NCBI RefSeq assembly: GCF_003947415.1
Contig: NZ_QHKL01000003.1
Span: forward strand, 248,001 to 312,000
DNA length: 64,000 nt
Direction of reading: 5' to 3'
DNA from: Amycolatopsis sp. WAC 01376
Lineage (GTDB): Bacteria; Actinomycetota; Actinomycetes; Mycobacteriales; Pseudonocardiaceae
Both the position numbers and the translations under genes were made by a program. The notes beneath the pieces were generated by a model that was not told the origin of the DNA, did not search any database, and saw nothing but the letters and a program-made list of their open reading frames with translations. Every line of letters begins with the position of its first letter. Positions within the stretch are counted from its first letter, which is position 1. Positions 7,967 to 18,504 of the stretch are shown piece by piece.

Positions 7967-8550
7967 GGCCGCGGCTTGATCGCGCGCAGCTGAGCGGCGA
8001 GCGAGGCGCCGAAGCCCGGCGGGTCCCAGGTCCAGGTCTGCAGGTCGGTGAAGCCGGCGGTGGCCGCTTCGTCGGCCAGCTCGTGCCGGGACACCGGCAG
8101 CCACTTCTCGTGCGAAGACAGCAGCAGCCTGCCGCCGGGCCGCAGCACGCGGAACAGCTCGGCGAAACCGGCCGCCCGGTCTTCCCACAGCTGCACGTTG
8201 TTGACGCTCAGGATCACGTCGACGCTCTCGTCGGGCTCACCGGTGGAGTCCGCGGAGCCGCGCCGTAGCTCGACCTTGTCGCCGCAGCGGCGGCGGGAGC
8301 GGGCGAGCATCTCCGGGGAGGGGTCGACGCCGACCGCACGGTCCGCGCGTTCGGCCGCGGCCTGGAGGCCGACCCCCGGGCCGGGGCCCACGACCAGCGC
8401 GGTTTCGCCGGACTCGATCGACGCCAGTTCGACGATGCGAAGTTCGGTGGCGGCGTTGCCGTGCGCCATCGCCAGGCCGCCGAACCGGCCGAGCAGTCCC
8501 CTGGGATGGCCGAACGTGCGATCGAGCATTTGGGACAGTGAAGTACTCAT
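7963..8550 (-). CDS. Class I SAM-dependent methyltransferase
   Basis: A 195-residue protein with the Rossmann methyltransferase layout: motif I VVGPGPGVGLQ, an acidic end of beta-2 (GVDPSPEMLA), motif SVDVILSVNNVQLW, and LRPGGRLLLSSHE. Proteins of this size methylate small molecules or proteins; no target can be read. I chose the ATG at 8550 because the preceding residues of the longer frame (to 8640) are not family-like and would run into the lepA leader; ribosome site is weak, so the start is uncertain. Convergent with the VOC gene and divergent from lepA. Confidence 0.75.
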   Translation of the reverse strand: MSTSLSQMLDRTFGHPRGLLGRFGGLAMAHGNAATELRIVELASIESGETALVVGPGPGVGLQAAAERADRAVGVDPSPEMLARSRRRCGDKVELRRGSADSTGEPDESVDVILSVNNVQLWEDRAAGFAELFRVLRPGGRLLLSSHEKWLPVSRHELADEAATAGFTDLQTWTWDPPGFGASLAAQLRAIKPRP

Positions 8551-8663
8551 ACTTCGAGGGCACCACAGCTCACCACGGGCCGCATCGGGGATGACCCCCA
8601 CTCGCACCCGGAGCGGCATGGGACCATAGAGGTGGCACACCCCGACCTTCGCGAGGAAACCCG

Positions 8664-10505
<1,842 letters not shown>

Positions 10506-10514
10506 CGGCAGACG

Positions 10515-10550
10515 AAAAGGCCGCCCGATCACGATCCGGGCGGCCTTTTT
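10515..10550. terminator. Intrinsic terminator after lepA
   Basis: Arms AAAAGGCCGCCCG (10515-10527) and CGGGCGGCCTTTT (10537-10549) form a 13-bp perfect stem with a 9-nt loop followed by further T residues. It sits 10 nt past the lepA stop and 6 nt past the stop of the convergent flavin-binding protein gene, so it probably works in both directions. Confidence 0.85.
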
Positions 10551-10555
10551 TCGTG

Positions 10556-11002
10556 TCAGCGGTTTCCGCTGATGCGGTTCGCCGCGACGAAGACGGCGAC
10601 GCGGCGTTCGGCGGCCATCACGCGGTCGTACTCGTCCCAGTCGTCGTGGGTCCCGGTCGCCGCGACGAACACCTCGCGCAGCAGCCCGGGGAGCCCGCTC
10701 GGGTCGAAGTCCGGGTCCGGGTCGTCCGGGCCGATGAGGTGGACGGAGCCCTGGACCGCCGCCCATTCCCAGCCGCGGCGGAAGGTGATCGTGGCGTGGC
10801 CGGCCCGGCGGAAGAGGTCGAGTTTCTTCGCCCCGCCCACCGCGACGAAACCGACCCCCGGCGCTTTCGTGACCGGGTCTTCGATCACCCCGGCGTTCAC
10901 CACCGACGAGTGCACGGTGCCGTCCGCGCGGACCGTCGAGACGGTCGCGAGTCCGTTTTCGCGCAAGGAAAGAGTGCGTACGAGTTCGAGATCAGCGGCC
11001 AT
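10556..11002 (-). CDS. PPOX-class flavin/F420-binding split-barrel protein
   Basis: A 148-residue protein with the split beta-barrel pattern of pyridoxamine-phosphate-oxidase-like proteins: SLRENGLATVSTVRADGTVHSSVVNAG at the start region (only partly conserved), GGAKKLDLFRRAGHATITFRRGWEWAAVQG in the middle. In actinomycetes many such proteins use F420 rather than FMN and reduce or bind small aromatic or tetrapyrrole compounds. Which cofactor and substrate apply here cannot be read. Start ATG 11002 is preceded by a short purine stretch. It stands alone between lepA and the hexosaminidase gene. Confidence 0.75.
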   Translation of the reverse strand: MAADLELVRTLSLRENGLATVSTVRADGTVHSSVVNAGVIEDPVTKAPGVGFVAVGGAKKLDLFRRAGHATITFRRGWEWAAVQGSVHLIGPDDPDPDFDPSGLPGLLREVFVAATGTHDDWDEYDRVMAAERRVAVFVAANRISGNR

Positions 11003-11059
11003 GGATCCACCGTAGCCCGCCCGGCCGGTGCAAGGGGCCGAGCGGGCGAGGGGAGGGGC

Positions 11060-12823
11060 TCAGCAGGCCCCGTTGTCGCGCCAGACGCCCCATTGGCCGC
11101 CCGCGCCGGGTTCTTCGCCCTGCGTCCACCACTGTGCCGTCCATTTGTGCCCGTTGTGGGAGACGGTGGCCCCGCCGGTGTAGACGGAAGCGCGGTCCCA
11201 GGCCGGGAGTGAACAGGTGCCCGGGTTGCCGGATCCCGTTTCCCAAGGCACCTGGCTCGACGCGTAGTAGCCGATGCCCTGTGCCTGCCAGCGCGGAGCC
11301 TGTGCGCCGAGGCGTACCCGGAAGGCGGTCCAGTCATGGGTCGACCACGGAGACCAGCCGAGTTCGGCGTGCGCCGGGAGTCGCGGGAAGGCGAGGTAGT
11401 CGATGTTCGCCGGGGTCACCACGGTTTCGGTCCACAGCGGGGATTCGACGCCGCGGACGGCGGATTCGGGGACACCGGCGAGATAGGCGCCCGGGTTCCA
11501 GTTGTAGGCGTCCTGGACCTCGATGTAGCCCGCCCACGAGAGCCCGATCGGCGTGCTGGAGTTGTACTTCATGTCCAGGTACGCCTTGTTCGCCGGCGAC
11601 AGGATCACCTTGCTGCCGCGGGCGACGGCGTTCGAAACCTCAGTGCTGGAGGTCGTCGTGCCCCAGAACTGCGGGGTCGCCGTGGCGGGCAGGGTGGCCT
11701 TGCCGATCTCGTGCCAGCCGACGACCTGTTTGCCCGCGGCCGCCACCATCGGCAGCACCCGGTTCATGAACGTGCGGTAGTCCGCGTCGCTGGTGGCCTG
11801 GGCTTCGTCGCCGCCGAGGTGGAAGTACGGCCCGGGGGTCAGTGCGGCGATCTCCCGGATGACGTCGTTGACGAAGGTGTAGGTGATCTCCTTCGAGATG
11901 CAGAGCGAGCTGTAGCCCACGGCGGTGTCGGTGCGCAGCGGGGGAGCGGTGTTGTTGCAGTTCAGTTCGGCGTACGACGCCAGGGCGGCGTTGGTGTGCC
12001 CGGGCATGTCGATCTCCGGGATGACCGTGATGAACCGCGAAGCCGCGTAGTTCACAATCTCCGTGTACTGGGCCTTGGTGTAGTAGCCACCGGCGCCGCC
12101 GCCGACCTGAGTGCTGCCGCCATAGGTGGCCAGCCGCGGCCAGCTGTCGATCTGGATGCGCCAGCCCTGGTCGTCGGCCAGGTGCAGGTGCAGATTGTTG
12201 ATCTTGTACTGCGCCAGCTGGTCGATGTACCGCTTGACCGTGGCGACCGGGTGGAAGTGCCGGGCGACGTCGAGCATCGCGCCGCGGTAGCCGAAGCGCG
12301 GGTAGTCCAGGATGTCGGCGCCCGGGATCGTCCAGGGGCCTTGCTGCACCGTGGAGCTTTCGATCTTGCCGGGCAGCAACTGCCGCAGTGTCTGTACGCC
12401 GCCGAAGAGGCCTTGTGCCGTCGTCGCGCGGAGGACGACCGAAGCGGACGTCGAGTTCAGTTGGTAGCCCTGGTCGCCGACGCGGGCGTCGGCGCCGGAC
12501 AGCAGGAGCGAGATGCCGTCGGTGGGTGTGCCCGACAGCGCGTCGGAGACGGGCAGGGGGAAGCCGGTGGAGGTGCGGAAGACCCCGGCGAGGTAGTCGC
12601 CGACGGCTTTGGCCTGCGCCGAGCCGGCCTGGGTGTAGATCTTGGTGTTCGCGGTCAGGGCGTGGTCGGATCCGGTGACCGCTCGGGCCGAGACCGGGAC
12701 CGGGACGATCGCCTGCAGCGGCGGGGTGGCCGCGTCGGCGACGGGGGCGGCTGCGGTGGTGACGCCGGCGAGCAGCGTCACCCCGACGACGGCGCGGCTC
12801 AGCCGCGCTCTCAAGGTCTTCAC
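11060..12823 (-). CDS. Secreted GH20 beta-N-acetylhexosaminidase with C-terminal chitin-binding module
   Basis: A 587-residue exported enzyme. The chosen start is GTG 12823 with ggagg 7 nt upstream; a longer frame to 12883 lacks such a site. Residues 1-32 are a signal peptide ending near ADAA. A GH20b-like domain (about 35-150) precedes the catalytic barrel, which carries the HLGGDEA Asp-Glu pair near residue 335. The last 45 residues (WDRASVYTGGATVSHNG, then WTAQWWTQGEEPG) are a CBM5/12 chitin-binding module. It releases N-acetylglucosamine from chitin oligomers outside the cell. A DasR-type operator 74 nt upstream fits GlcNAc-dependent control. Confidence 0.92.
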   Translation of the reverse strand: MKTLRARLSRAVVGVTLLAGVTTAAAPVADAATPPLQAIVPVPVSARAVTGSDHALTANTKIYTQAGSAQAKAVGDYLAGVFRTSTGFPLPVSDALSGTPTDGISLLLSGADARVGDQGYQLNSTSASVVLRATTAQGLFGGVQTLRQLLPGKIESSTVQQGPWTIPGADILDYPRFGYRGAMLDVARHFHPVATVKRYIDQLAQYKINNLHLHLADDQGWRIQIDSWPRLATYGGSTQVGGGAGGYYTKAQYTEIVNYAASRFITVIPEIDMPGHTNAALASYAELNCNNTAPPLRTDTAVGYSSLCISKEITYTFVNDVIREIAALTPGPYFHLGGDEAQATSDADYRTFMNRVLPMVAAAGKQVVGWHEIGKATLPATATPQFWGTTTSSTEVSNAVARGSKVILSPANKAYLDMKYNSSTPIGLSWAGYIEVQDAYNWNPGAYLAGVPESAVRGVESPLWTETVVTPANIDYLAFPRLPAHAELGWSPWSTHDWTAFRVRLGAQAPRWQAQGIGYYASSQVPWETGSGNPGTCSLPAWDRASVYTGGATVSHNGHKWTAQWWTQGEEPGAGGQWGVWRDNGAC

Positions 12824-12893
12824 CGGGGCCTCCAGGGGGACAGGGAACGTGACCCGCGTCACGGCCGGTTCAGATCGTCGCATTTTCTGCGTT

Positions 12894-12909
12894 AAAGGTC
12901 TAGACCACC
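12894..12909 (-). promoter_or_regulatory. DasR-responsive element (dre) upstream of the hexosaminidase gene
   Basis: The sequence aaaggtctagaccacc contains the perfect 10-bp palindrome GGTCTAGACC (12897-12906), the core of the dre sites that the GntR-family repressor DasR binds in Streptomyces and relatives. It lies 70-86 nt before the start of the GH20 gene and about 70 nt before the divergent nitronate monooxygenase gene. Confidence 0.8.
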
Positions 12910-12977
12910 CTGGGCGATCCTTGGAGTGACTCGAACGTCACATACCGTGTCGTCGCGAGGGGACTATCGTCGGATCC

Positions 12978-14027
12978 GTGTTCGAAGATCTGCGTTTTCC
13001 CGTGATCGCGGCCCCGATGGCGGGCGGGCCGACCACTCCCGAGCTCGTCGCCGCGGTGACCGCGGCGGGCGGATTCGGTTTCCTGGCCGGGGGCTATCTG
13101 AGCGCCGATGTCCTCGCGGACCGGATCGCGAAGACGGCCGAACTCACCGGTGCGCCGTTCGGCGTGAATCTCTTCGTTCCGGGTGACTCAGCCGAGACTG
13201 ATCTCAGCGGCCACGTCGAGCGCTGGCGCGCGGAGGCCGCACGCCACGGCGTCGAGCCCGGCGAGCCGAACTGGGATGACGACGCCTATGGCGCGAAGCT
13301 CGAGGTCGTCCTGGAGCGGAAGGTTCCGGTCGTTTCCTTCACGTTCGGCACGCCCTCGGCCGCAGACGTGGAACGCTTGCACGCCAACGGGAGCAAGGTG
13401 GCGGTCACCGTCACCAGCCCGGTCGAAGCCGATCAGGCGGTGGCGGTCGGCGCGGACGCGCTCGTGGTCCAGGGATTCGAAGCCGGGGCGCATCGAGGGC
13501 TCTTCGCTGACGAGCCCGGAGCTGAAGGCGGGGGAGCGCAGTACGGCGTACTCAGCCTGCTCCGCCTGGTCTCCGCGCGGACGGACCTGCCACTCGTCGC
13601 GACCGGCGGGCTCGTGCACGGTGCCGACATCGCGGCGGTGCTGGCGGCGGGTGCCGTCGCGGCGCAGCTGGGCACCGCGTTCCTGAAGGCGGATGAGGCC
13701 GGCACGCAGCCCGCGCATCGGCAGGCGCTCGCGGACGGGGGCAGGCCGACGGCGTTCACCAGGGCGTTCAGCGGACGTCCCGCCCGGTCACTGGTCAACC
13801 GCGCGGTCGCGGACTTCTCGGCCACCGCGCCGTCGGCGTATCCGCAGGTCAACAACCTGACCAAACCGATCCGCGCGGCGGCGGGCAAGGCGGGCGATCC
13901 CGAGATCATGTCCCTCTACGCGGGACAGACCTACGAACTCGCGGGCTCCGGCCCGGCGGCGTCGATCGTCGAACGCCTCCAGGCCGAAGCCCGCGAAGCC
14001 GCTACGCGTTTGAGTCGTCTCCGCTGA
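12978..14027 (+). CDS. Nitronate monooxygenase (2-nitropropane dioxygenase family)
   Basis: A 349-residue FMN TIM-barrel protein. Features are the N-terminal FPVIAAPMAGGPTTPELVAAV, the FMN-phosphate loop VATGGLVHGADIAAVLAAGA (second half), and ALVVQGFEAGAHRG containing the catalytic-type His. The family oxidises propionate-3-nitronate and alkyl nitronates, which protects against plant and microbial nitro-toxins. Start GTG 12978. The gene ends inside the 3' end of the facing permease gene (26-bp convergent overlap). Confidence 0.85.
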   Translation: MFEDLRFPVIAAPMAGGPTTPELVAAVTAAGGFGFLAGGYLSADVLADRIAKTAELTGAPFGVNLFVPGDSAETDLSGHVERWRAEAARHGVEPGEPNWDDDAYGAKLEVVLERKVPVVSFTFGTPSAADVERLHANGSKVAVTVTSPVEADQAVAVGADALVVQGFEAGAHRGLFADEPGAEGGGAQYGVLSLLRLVSARTDLPLVATGGLVHGADIAAVLAAGAVAAQLGTAFLKADEAGTQPAHRQALADGGRPTAFTRAFSGRPARSLVNRAVADFSATAPSAYPQVNNLTKPIRAAAGKAGDPEIMSLYAGQTYELAGSGPAASIVERLQAEAREAATRLSRLR

Positions 14028-15480
14028 CCTGCTTCGCGTCGCCGTTGTTCGCGTTCATCGCGGAGTGACGGCGGCTGTAGGCGAAGTAGATGATCAGGCC
14101 GAGGCCGAACCAGGCCGCGAACCGCAGCCAGGTGTGGTAGTTCAGGAACGTGATCAGCCAGATCGAGAAGACGATGCCGATGATCGGCACGACCGGCATG
14201 CCCGGGGTCTTGAACGTCCGCGGCAGGTCCGGCTGCTTGTAGCGCAGCACGATCACCGCGACACAGACGACGACGAACGCGAGCAGGATGCCGATGTTCG
14301 TCAGTTCCGCGGCCTCACCGATGGGCAGCAGCCCGGCGATGATCGCCGACGCGATGCCGAGCACCCAGGTCATCCGGCTCGGCACCTTGCGCACCGGGTG
14401 GGTCTTGCTGAACCACTTCGGCAGCAGGCCGTCGCGGCTCATCGAGTAGCCGACGCGGCTCGCGCCCATGAGGAAGGTGAACAGCACGGTGGTGATACCG
14501 ATGATCGCGCCGACCGCGATGATCAGGCCGAGCCACTTCATCCCGACGCCCGCGAAGGCGCTGGAGAAGGCGGCTTCGCCGTCGATGTCCTTGTAGTTGA
14601 CCATCCCGGTCAGGACCAGGCAGGCCAGCACGTAGAGCACCATCGAGATGGCGAGCGAGTAGATGATCGCCTTCGGCATGTGCTTCTGGGAGTCGGTCGA
14701 TTCCTCGGCCGCGGTGGACATGGCGTCGTAGCCGAAGACAGCGAAGAAGACCGTCGCGGCTCCGGCGAACGCGCCGCTGAGGCCGAACGGGAAGAAGTTC
14801 GAGTAGTTGTCGGTGTTGATGTGGAAGACACCGACGACGATCACCAGCAGGACCAGGCCGACCTTCAGGTAGACCAGCAGCGTCTCGAACCGGGCGGCGT
14901 TCTTCATGCCCTGGTTGAGAATGAAGGCGATCAGCAGGCACAGCAGCACGGCGAACAGGTTGATCTTGTAGGAGCCCGCTGCGACGTCGGCCTTCTCGGT
15001 GCCGGGGGCGCCCAGCATCCAGACCGGGAGGTTGATGTCGAGGTAGCCCAGTAGCTCGTTGAAGTAGCCGGAGATGCCGATCGCGACCACCGCGACGATC
15101 GCGGTGTACTCCAGCAGGAGGTCCCAGCCGATGAACCAGCCGACGATCTCGCCGAGCACGGTGTACCCGTAGGTGTACGCGGATCCGGCCCGGGGGATCA
15201 GCCCGGCGAACTCGGCGTAGGAGAACGCGGCGGCGGCGCTGGCGATGCCCGCGATGAGGAAGGAGATGAGCACGGCAGGGCCGGCCTTCTCGTTCGCGAC
15301 CGCGCCGGCCAGGGAGAAGATCCCCGCGCCGATGATGCCGCCGACCCCGATCGCGGTCAGCTGGCGCAGGCCCAGCGTGCGCTGGAGTCCCCCGCCGCCG
15401 TCACTGAGTTCTTGGATCTGCTCGATCGGTTTGCGTCGGAATATCCCGGATCCCGAGCCCAGGCTGCGCGGTGCGGACAT
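14002..15480 (-). CDS. APC-superfamily amino acid permease (cationic amino acid transporter type)
   Basis: A 492-residue membrane protein with about 12-13 hydrophobic segments. After a 35-residue cytosolic tail comes the conserved first-helix motif GVGGIIGAGIFSLAG, and then the CAT/YfnA-like second region (FAGLIPRAGSAYTYGYTVLGE). Such permeases import cationic or broad-range amino acids by proton symport. It stands alone; no metabolic partner is adjacent to narrow the substrate. Start ATG 15480 is followed by a short Ser/Gly-rich tail. Its 3' end overlaps the nitronate monooxygenase gene by 26 bp on the opposite strand. Confidence 0.88.
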   Translation of the reverse strand: MSAPRSLGSGSGIFRRKPIEQIQELSDGGGGLQRTLGLRQLTAIGVGGIIGAGIFSLAGAVANEKAGPAVLISFLIAGIASAAAAFSYAEFAGLIPRAGSAYTYGYTVLGEIVGWFIGWDLLLEYTAIVAVVAIGISGYFNELLGYLDINLPVWMLGAPGTEKADVAAGSYKINLFAVLLCLLIAFILNQGMKNAARFETLLVYLKVGLVLLVIVVGVFHINTDNYSNFFPFGLSGAFAGAATVFFAVFGYDAMSTAAEESTDSQKHMPKAIIYSLAISMVLYVLACLVLTGMVNYKDIDGEAAFSSAFAGVGMKWLGLIIAVGAIIGITTVLFTFLMGASRVGYSMSRDGLLPKWFSKTHPVRKVPSRMTWVLGIASAIIAGLLPIGEAAELTNIGILLAFVVVCVAVIVLRYKQPDLPRTFKTPGMPVVPIIGIVFSIWLITFLNYHTWLRFAAWFGLGLIIYFAYSRRHSAMNANNGDAKQVSGDDSNA

Positions 15481-15559
15481 CGTCGTCTCCCAACAGTTCG
15501 TGCTTTTCGGACTGGGTCACAGTCCGAGAGGCACCGTAGCGGGAGTCGGGACATCGCAC

Positions 15560-16603
15560 CTATCCGGCGACGGTGTCCTCGCTCACTTCGGCGGCGACGC
15601 GGGCGGCGATCTTCGACGGCCTCGACGCACTGGCGGAGAAGTAGGTGAGCAGTTCCGAGATCTCGACGGGGTCGTCCAGCTGCGGGCAGTGGCCCCAGTC
15701 CTCGCGCACCATCAGCCTGCTGTGCGGGACCAGCGCGTGCAGCTGCCGTCCGGAGGCGGCGCTGACCAGTTTGTCCTTGCCGCAGACGACCACCAGGAGC
15801 GGGACGCGGATCTCTTCGAGCCGGTACGCGTCCGCCAGCTCTTCGACCAGTTGCCGCGCCTGTTCGAGCCGGGTGGTGGTGGAGCGGTAGTCCGGGAACA
15901 GCGAGGTGAACCGGCGCACCTGCTCGGCGTCCGCGGCGGTCGCGTTCGCGTACAGCAGCCGGGGGACGACCTGCTCGGCGACGGCGCGCACGAGGAAGCC
16001 GGGGATCGGCAGCGGGAGAGCCGAGTACATCCGCAGCGGCAGCGGGTAGCGGGCCACGGTGCGGATGAGCCAGCTGTCCACGAAACCGGGCGCGGCGATC
16101 GAGACCACGCCCGCGACCGGGAGCCGGTGGTTCTCCGCGGCGCGCAGGCTCATCGTGCCGCCGAGCGAGTTGCCGGCGAGCACGACCGTGCCGAGGACGG
16201 CCTGTTCCTTGATCACGGCCGCGGTGAACGCGTCCAGCTGCGGCAGCATCGAGCCCGGCCGCAGTGGCTGAGCGTCACCGAATCCGGGTAGATCGACCGC
16301 GACCGCCGGAACACCGGCGGCCGCGAGCAGCTCCAGAACCGGGCGCCAGGTGTCGGCGCTGTCGCAATAGCCGTGCAGCAGCACCAGCCGCGGCGCCGTC
16401 GGCTTGGCGTGCGCGCGTGCGGCGGCCCGCTTGCCGAGCACCCTCCGGGGAGCCCGGTCGGCAGATTCCACCGGCTGTGGCCCGACTTCGAGCACTCTGG
16501 TGCGAACGCCGGCGTAGCGCCGGAACGAGACGCGGATCGGGTCGGTGTCCGTGGTGGTCCGGCCCCCGGGGTCCGCCGGTTCGGGCCGCTGCGATGCGGT
16601 CAT
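15560..16603 (-). CDS. Alpha/beta-hydrolase
   Basis: A 347-residue protein with the alpha/beta-hydrolase core from about residue 85: oxyanion-hole motif HGYCDSADTW, nucleophile elbow GNSLGGTM, an Asp in VVCGKDKLVS and the catalytic His in EDWGHCPQLDDP. The first ~80 residues are Arg/Pro-rich and unusual; they may be cytosolic linker. Substrate not evident; esterases and epoxide-hydrolase-like enzymes look like this. Start ATG 16603 has a TTAGCC-like -10 element only about 9 nt upstream, so the message could be leaderless. Confidence 0.8.
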   Translation of the reverse strand: MTASQRPEPADPGGRTTTDTDPIRVSFRRYAGVRTRVLEVGPQPVESADRAPRRVLGKRAAARAHAKPTAPRLVLLHGYCDSADTWRPVLELLAAAGVPAVAVDLPGFGDAQPLRPGSMLPQLDAFTAAVIKEQAVLGTVVLAGNSLGGTMSLRAAENHRLPVAGVVSIAAPGFVDSWLIRTVARYPLPLRMYSALPLPIPGFLVRAVAEQVVPRLLYANATAADAEQVRRFTSLFPDYRSTTTRLEQARQLVEELADAYRLEEIRVPLLVVVCGKDKLVSAASGRQLHALVPHSRLMVREDWGHCPQLDDPVEISELLTYFSASASRPSKIAARVAAEVSEDTVAG

Positions 16604-16786
16604 CTTTCCAGGCTAACCGCGAGAGGTCGGATTTTGGTCGAACTTTGGTCGTGAAAAGCTCGCTGAGTCATAACGTTCTTGACACTTGACAAGACTCCGA
16701 AATGACTGTTTGACCTGCGAGGAACGCGCGGACGTGCGCTTGCGTGCGTGCTTGATCACCGCGAGGGGGAGCGCTCACCCCTCCGA

Positions 16787-17752
16787 TCAATGCGTGAAGA
16801 CCACCTTGCCGGAAGTTTCCCCGTCGAGCATGTTCTTAAACCCGGTTTCGGCTTCCGCGAATGGCAACTCGGCGCCGATCTGCGGGCGCACCCCGGTGAG
16901 CTCCAGGTAGGCGAGGAGATCGTTCAGTTCGTCCCTGGTCCCCATTGTCGAACCCGCGATACGCAGTTGCAGAAAGAACACGCGCTGCAACTCCGCGTGA
17001 GCGTCCGGACCGCTGGTCGACCCCGAAACAACGATGATCCCGCCCGGTTTGAGCGACTTCACCGAATGCGACCAGGTCGCCTTCCCGACGGTTTCGAAGA
17101 CCGCGTCGACCCGCTCCGGCAGGCGCGCGCCGGACTCAAAGGTCTGATGTGCGCCCAGGCTCTCGGCCAGCGCACGCTTCTCTTCGCTACGCCCGGTCAC
17201 CCAAACCCGGAATCCGGCCGCCCGCCCGAGTTGCACGAGGGCGGTCGAGACGCCGCCGGAGGCGCCCTGGACGAGCATCGTCTGTCCCGGCCGCAGCCCG
17301 GACTTCACGAACAGCATCCGGTACGCGGTCAGCCACGCCGTGCCCATGGTCGCGGCTTCCGCGAAGGTCAGGCCCGACGGCTTCGGCACGACGTTGCGGG
17401 CCGGAACCACGACCTGCTCGGCGAAGGTGCCCTGGTGCTTCTCGGTGAGGAGGGTGCGTTTCGGGTCGAGGGTGTCGTCGCCCTGCCAGCCGGGTGCGTT
17501 GATCACCGAGTGGATGACGACCTCGGTGCCGTCGTCGAGGGTGCCCGCGCCGTCGCAGCCCAGGATCATCGGGAACTGCTCGGGTTTGATGCCGACGCCG
17601 CGCAGCGTCCACAGGTCGTGCATGTTGAGGCTGGCGGCCTTGACGTTGACCCGCACCCAGCCTTCGGGTGCCTCGGGTTCGGGTCGCTCGCCGATCACGA
17701 GCGAGTCCAGCGGCTTTTCGGCGTTGGGTTCGGAAGCGTAAACGGCGAACAT
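16787..17752 (-). CDS. Zinc-independent MDR family quinone oxidoreductase / alcohol dehydrogenase-like protein
   Basis: A 321-residue medium-chain dehydrogenase/reductase. It has the GroES-like N-domain with GCDGAGTLDDGTEV, and the NADPH-binding Rossmann domain with LVQGASGGVSTALVQLGRAAG. The cysteine/glutamate zinc ligands of alcohol dehydrogenases are absent, which points to the quinone-oxidoreductase or enoyl-reductase branch. It would reduce an electrophilic double bond or quinone with NADPH. No neighbour narrows the substrate. It stands alone, divergent from the small membrane gene at 17813. Confidence 0.82.
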   Translation of the reverse strand: MFAVYASEPNAEKPLDSLVIGERPEPEAPEGWVRVNVKAASLNMHDLWTLRGVGIKPEQFPMILGCDGAGTLDDGTEVVIHSVINAPGWQGDDTLDPKRTLLTEKHQGTFAEQVVVPARNVVPKPSGLTFAEAATMGTAWLTAYRMLFVKSGLRPGQTMLVQGASGGVSTALVQLGRAAGFRVWVTGRSEEKRALAESLGAHQTFESGARLPERVDAVFETVGKATWSHSVKSLKPGGIIVVSGSTSGPDAHAELQRVFFLQLRIAGSTMGTRDELNDLLAYLELTGVRPQIGAELPFAEAETGFKNMLDGETSGKVVFTH

Positions 17753-17812
17753 GCCAGCAACCTACATGGCCTGACGGGCGGTGGCAGTGGGTGCGAGCGT
17801 AGGCTCACATTC

Positions 17813-18016
17813 GTGTTCAACGGGCTTGCAGACTGGTGGGACGGCGTCGAGTTGTGGCTCGCGCAGGCCCCGTTTCCCGTGCAGTTCGTGCTGGTCATGG
17901 CGGTCGTCGTGCCGCTGTGCCTGGTCGCCGCCTGGGTGCTCGATTCGGTCTTCGGCAAGGTCGCCCGGCTCTTCGGTACGGCCCGCGATGCGAACGACTC
18001 CGACCGGCCCTCCTAA
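17813..18016 (+). CDS. Small single-helix membrane protein, unknown
   Basis: A 67-residue protein with an amphipathic Trp-rich N-terminus (LADWWDGVELWLAQ), one strong membrane helix (residues about 25-46), and a basic/acidic tail. GTG start at 17813 with no clear ribosome site, possibly a leaderless message. It precedes the RNase gene by 11 nt, so the three genes 17813, 18028 and 18501 may form one operon. I do not recognise the family. A role in the export or anchoring of the RNase is only a guess from position. Confidence 0.6.
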   Translation: MFNGLADWWDGVELWLAQAPFPVQFVLVMAVVVPLCLVAAWVLDSVFGKVARLFGTARDANDSDRPS

Positions 18017-18027
18017 GCTGGCACACC

Positions 18028-18504
18028 ATGTTCAACCGTAGGCGGATCACCGCCGCCCTGATCGGCCTGATCGTGCTGGTGCTCGCAGGCTGGTTCGTCA
18101 AGGACGGCATCAGCGGTGACGACACGAAGAGCGCCCCGGCGAGTTCGTCCGCTTCGGCCGCGCCGCCGGGAGACGCCGCGAGCCAGGCGAAGGGCAAGGT
18201 CGCGGGTGCGGACTCCGGTCTTCCGGTCAAACCGCTCACCGGACTTCCCCCGCAGGCGTCCGACACTTGGAAGCTCATCCAGGCGGGCGGGCCGTACCCG
18301 TATCCTCGCAACGACGACGTGACCTTCCAGAACCGGGAAAAGGTCCTGCCTGCCAAGGGTTCCGGCTACTACCGGGAGTACACGGTCAAGACGCCGGGCA
18401 GCCCGGATCGCGGAGCGCGGCGAATGGTGACCGGCTCCGGCAAGGAGCTGTACTACACCGAGGACCACTACAAGTCCTTCGTCGTAGTGGACCCCAGCCG
18501 ATGA
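18028..18504 (+). CDS. Guanyl-specific ribonuclease (RNase Sa/barnase superfamily), membrane-anchored or exported
   Basis: A 158-residue protein: basic start plus hydrophobic segment (residues 7-24) as signal peptide or anchor, a low-complexity Ser/Ala-rich linker to about residue 60, then an RNase T1-like microbial domain. Its catalytic residues line up with RNase Sa: E117 (in REYTV), R132 (in GARRM) and H147 (in EDHYKSF). It cleaves RNA after guanine outside the membrane. The cytosolic inhibitor barstar is encoded immediately downstream, start overlapping this stop (ATGA), which keeps the producer safe. It could serve in nutrition or in competition between strains. Confidence 0.88.
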   Translation: MFNRRRITAALIGLIVLVLAGWFVKDGISGDDTKSAPASSSASAAPPGDAASQAKGKVAGADSGLPVKPLTGLPPQASDTWKLIQAGGPYPYPRNDDVTFQNREKVLPAKGSGYYREYTVKTPGSPDRGARRMVTGSGKELYYTEDHYKSFVVVDPSR

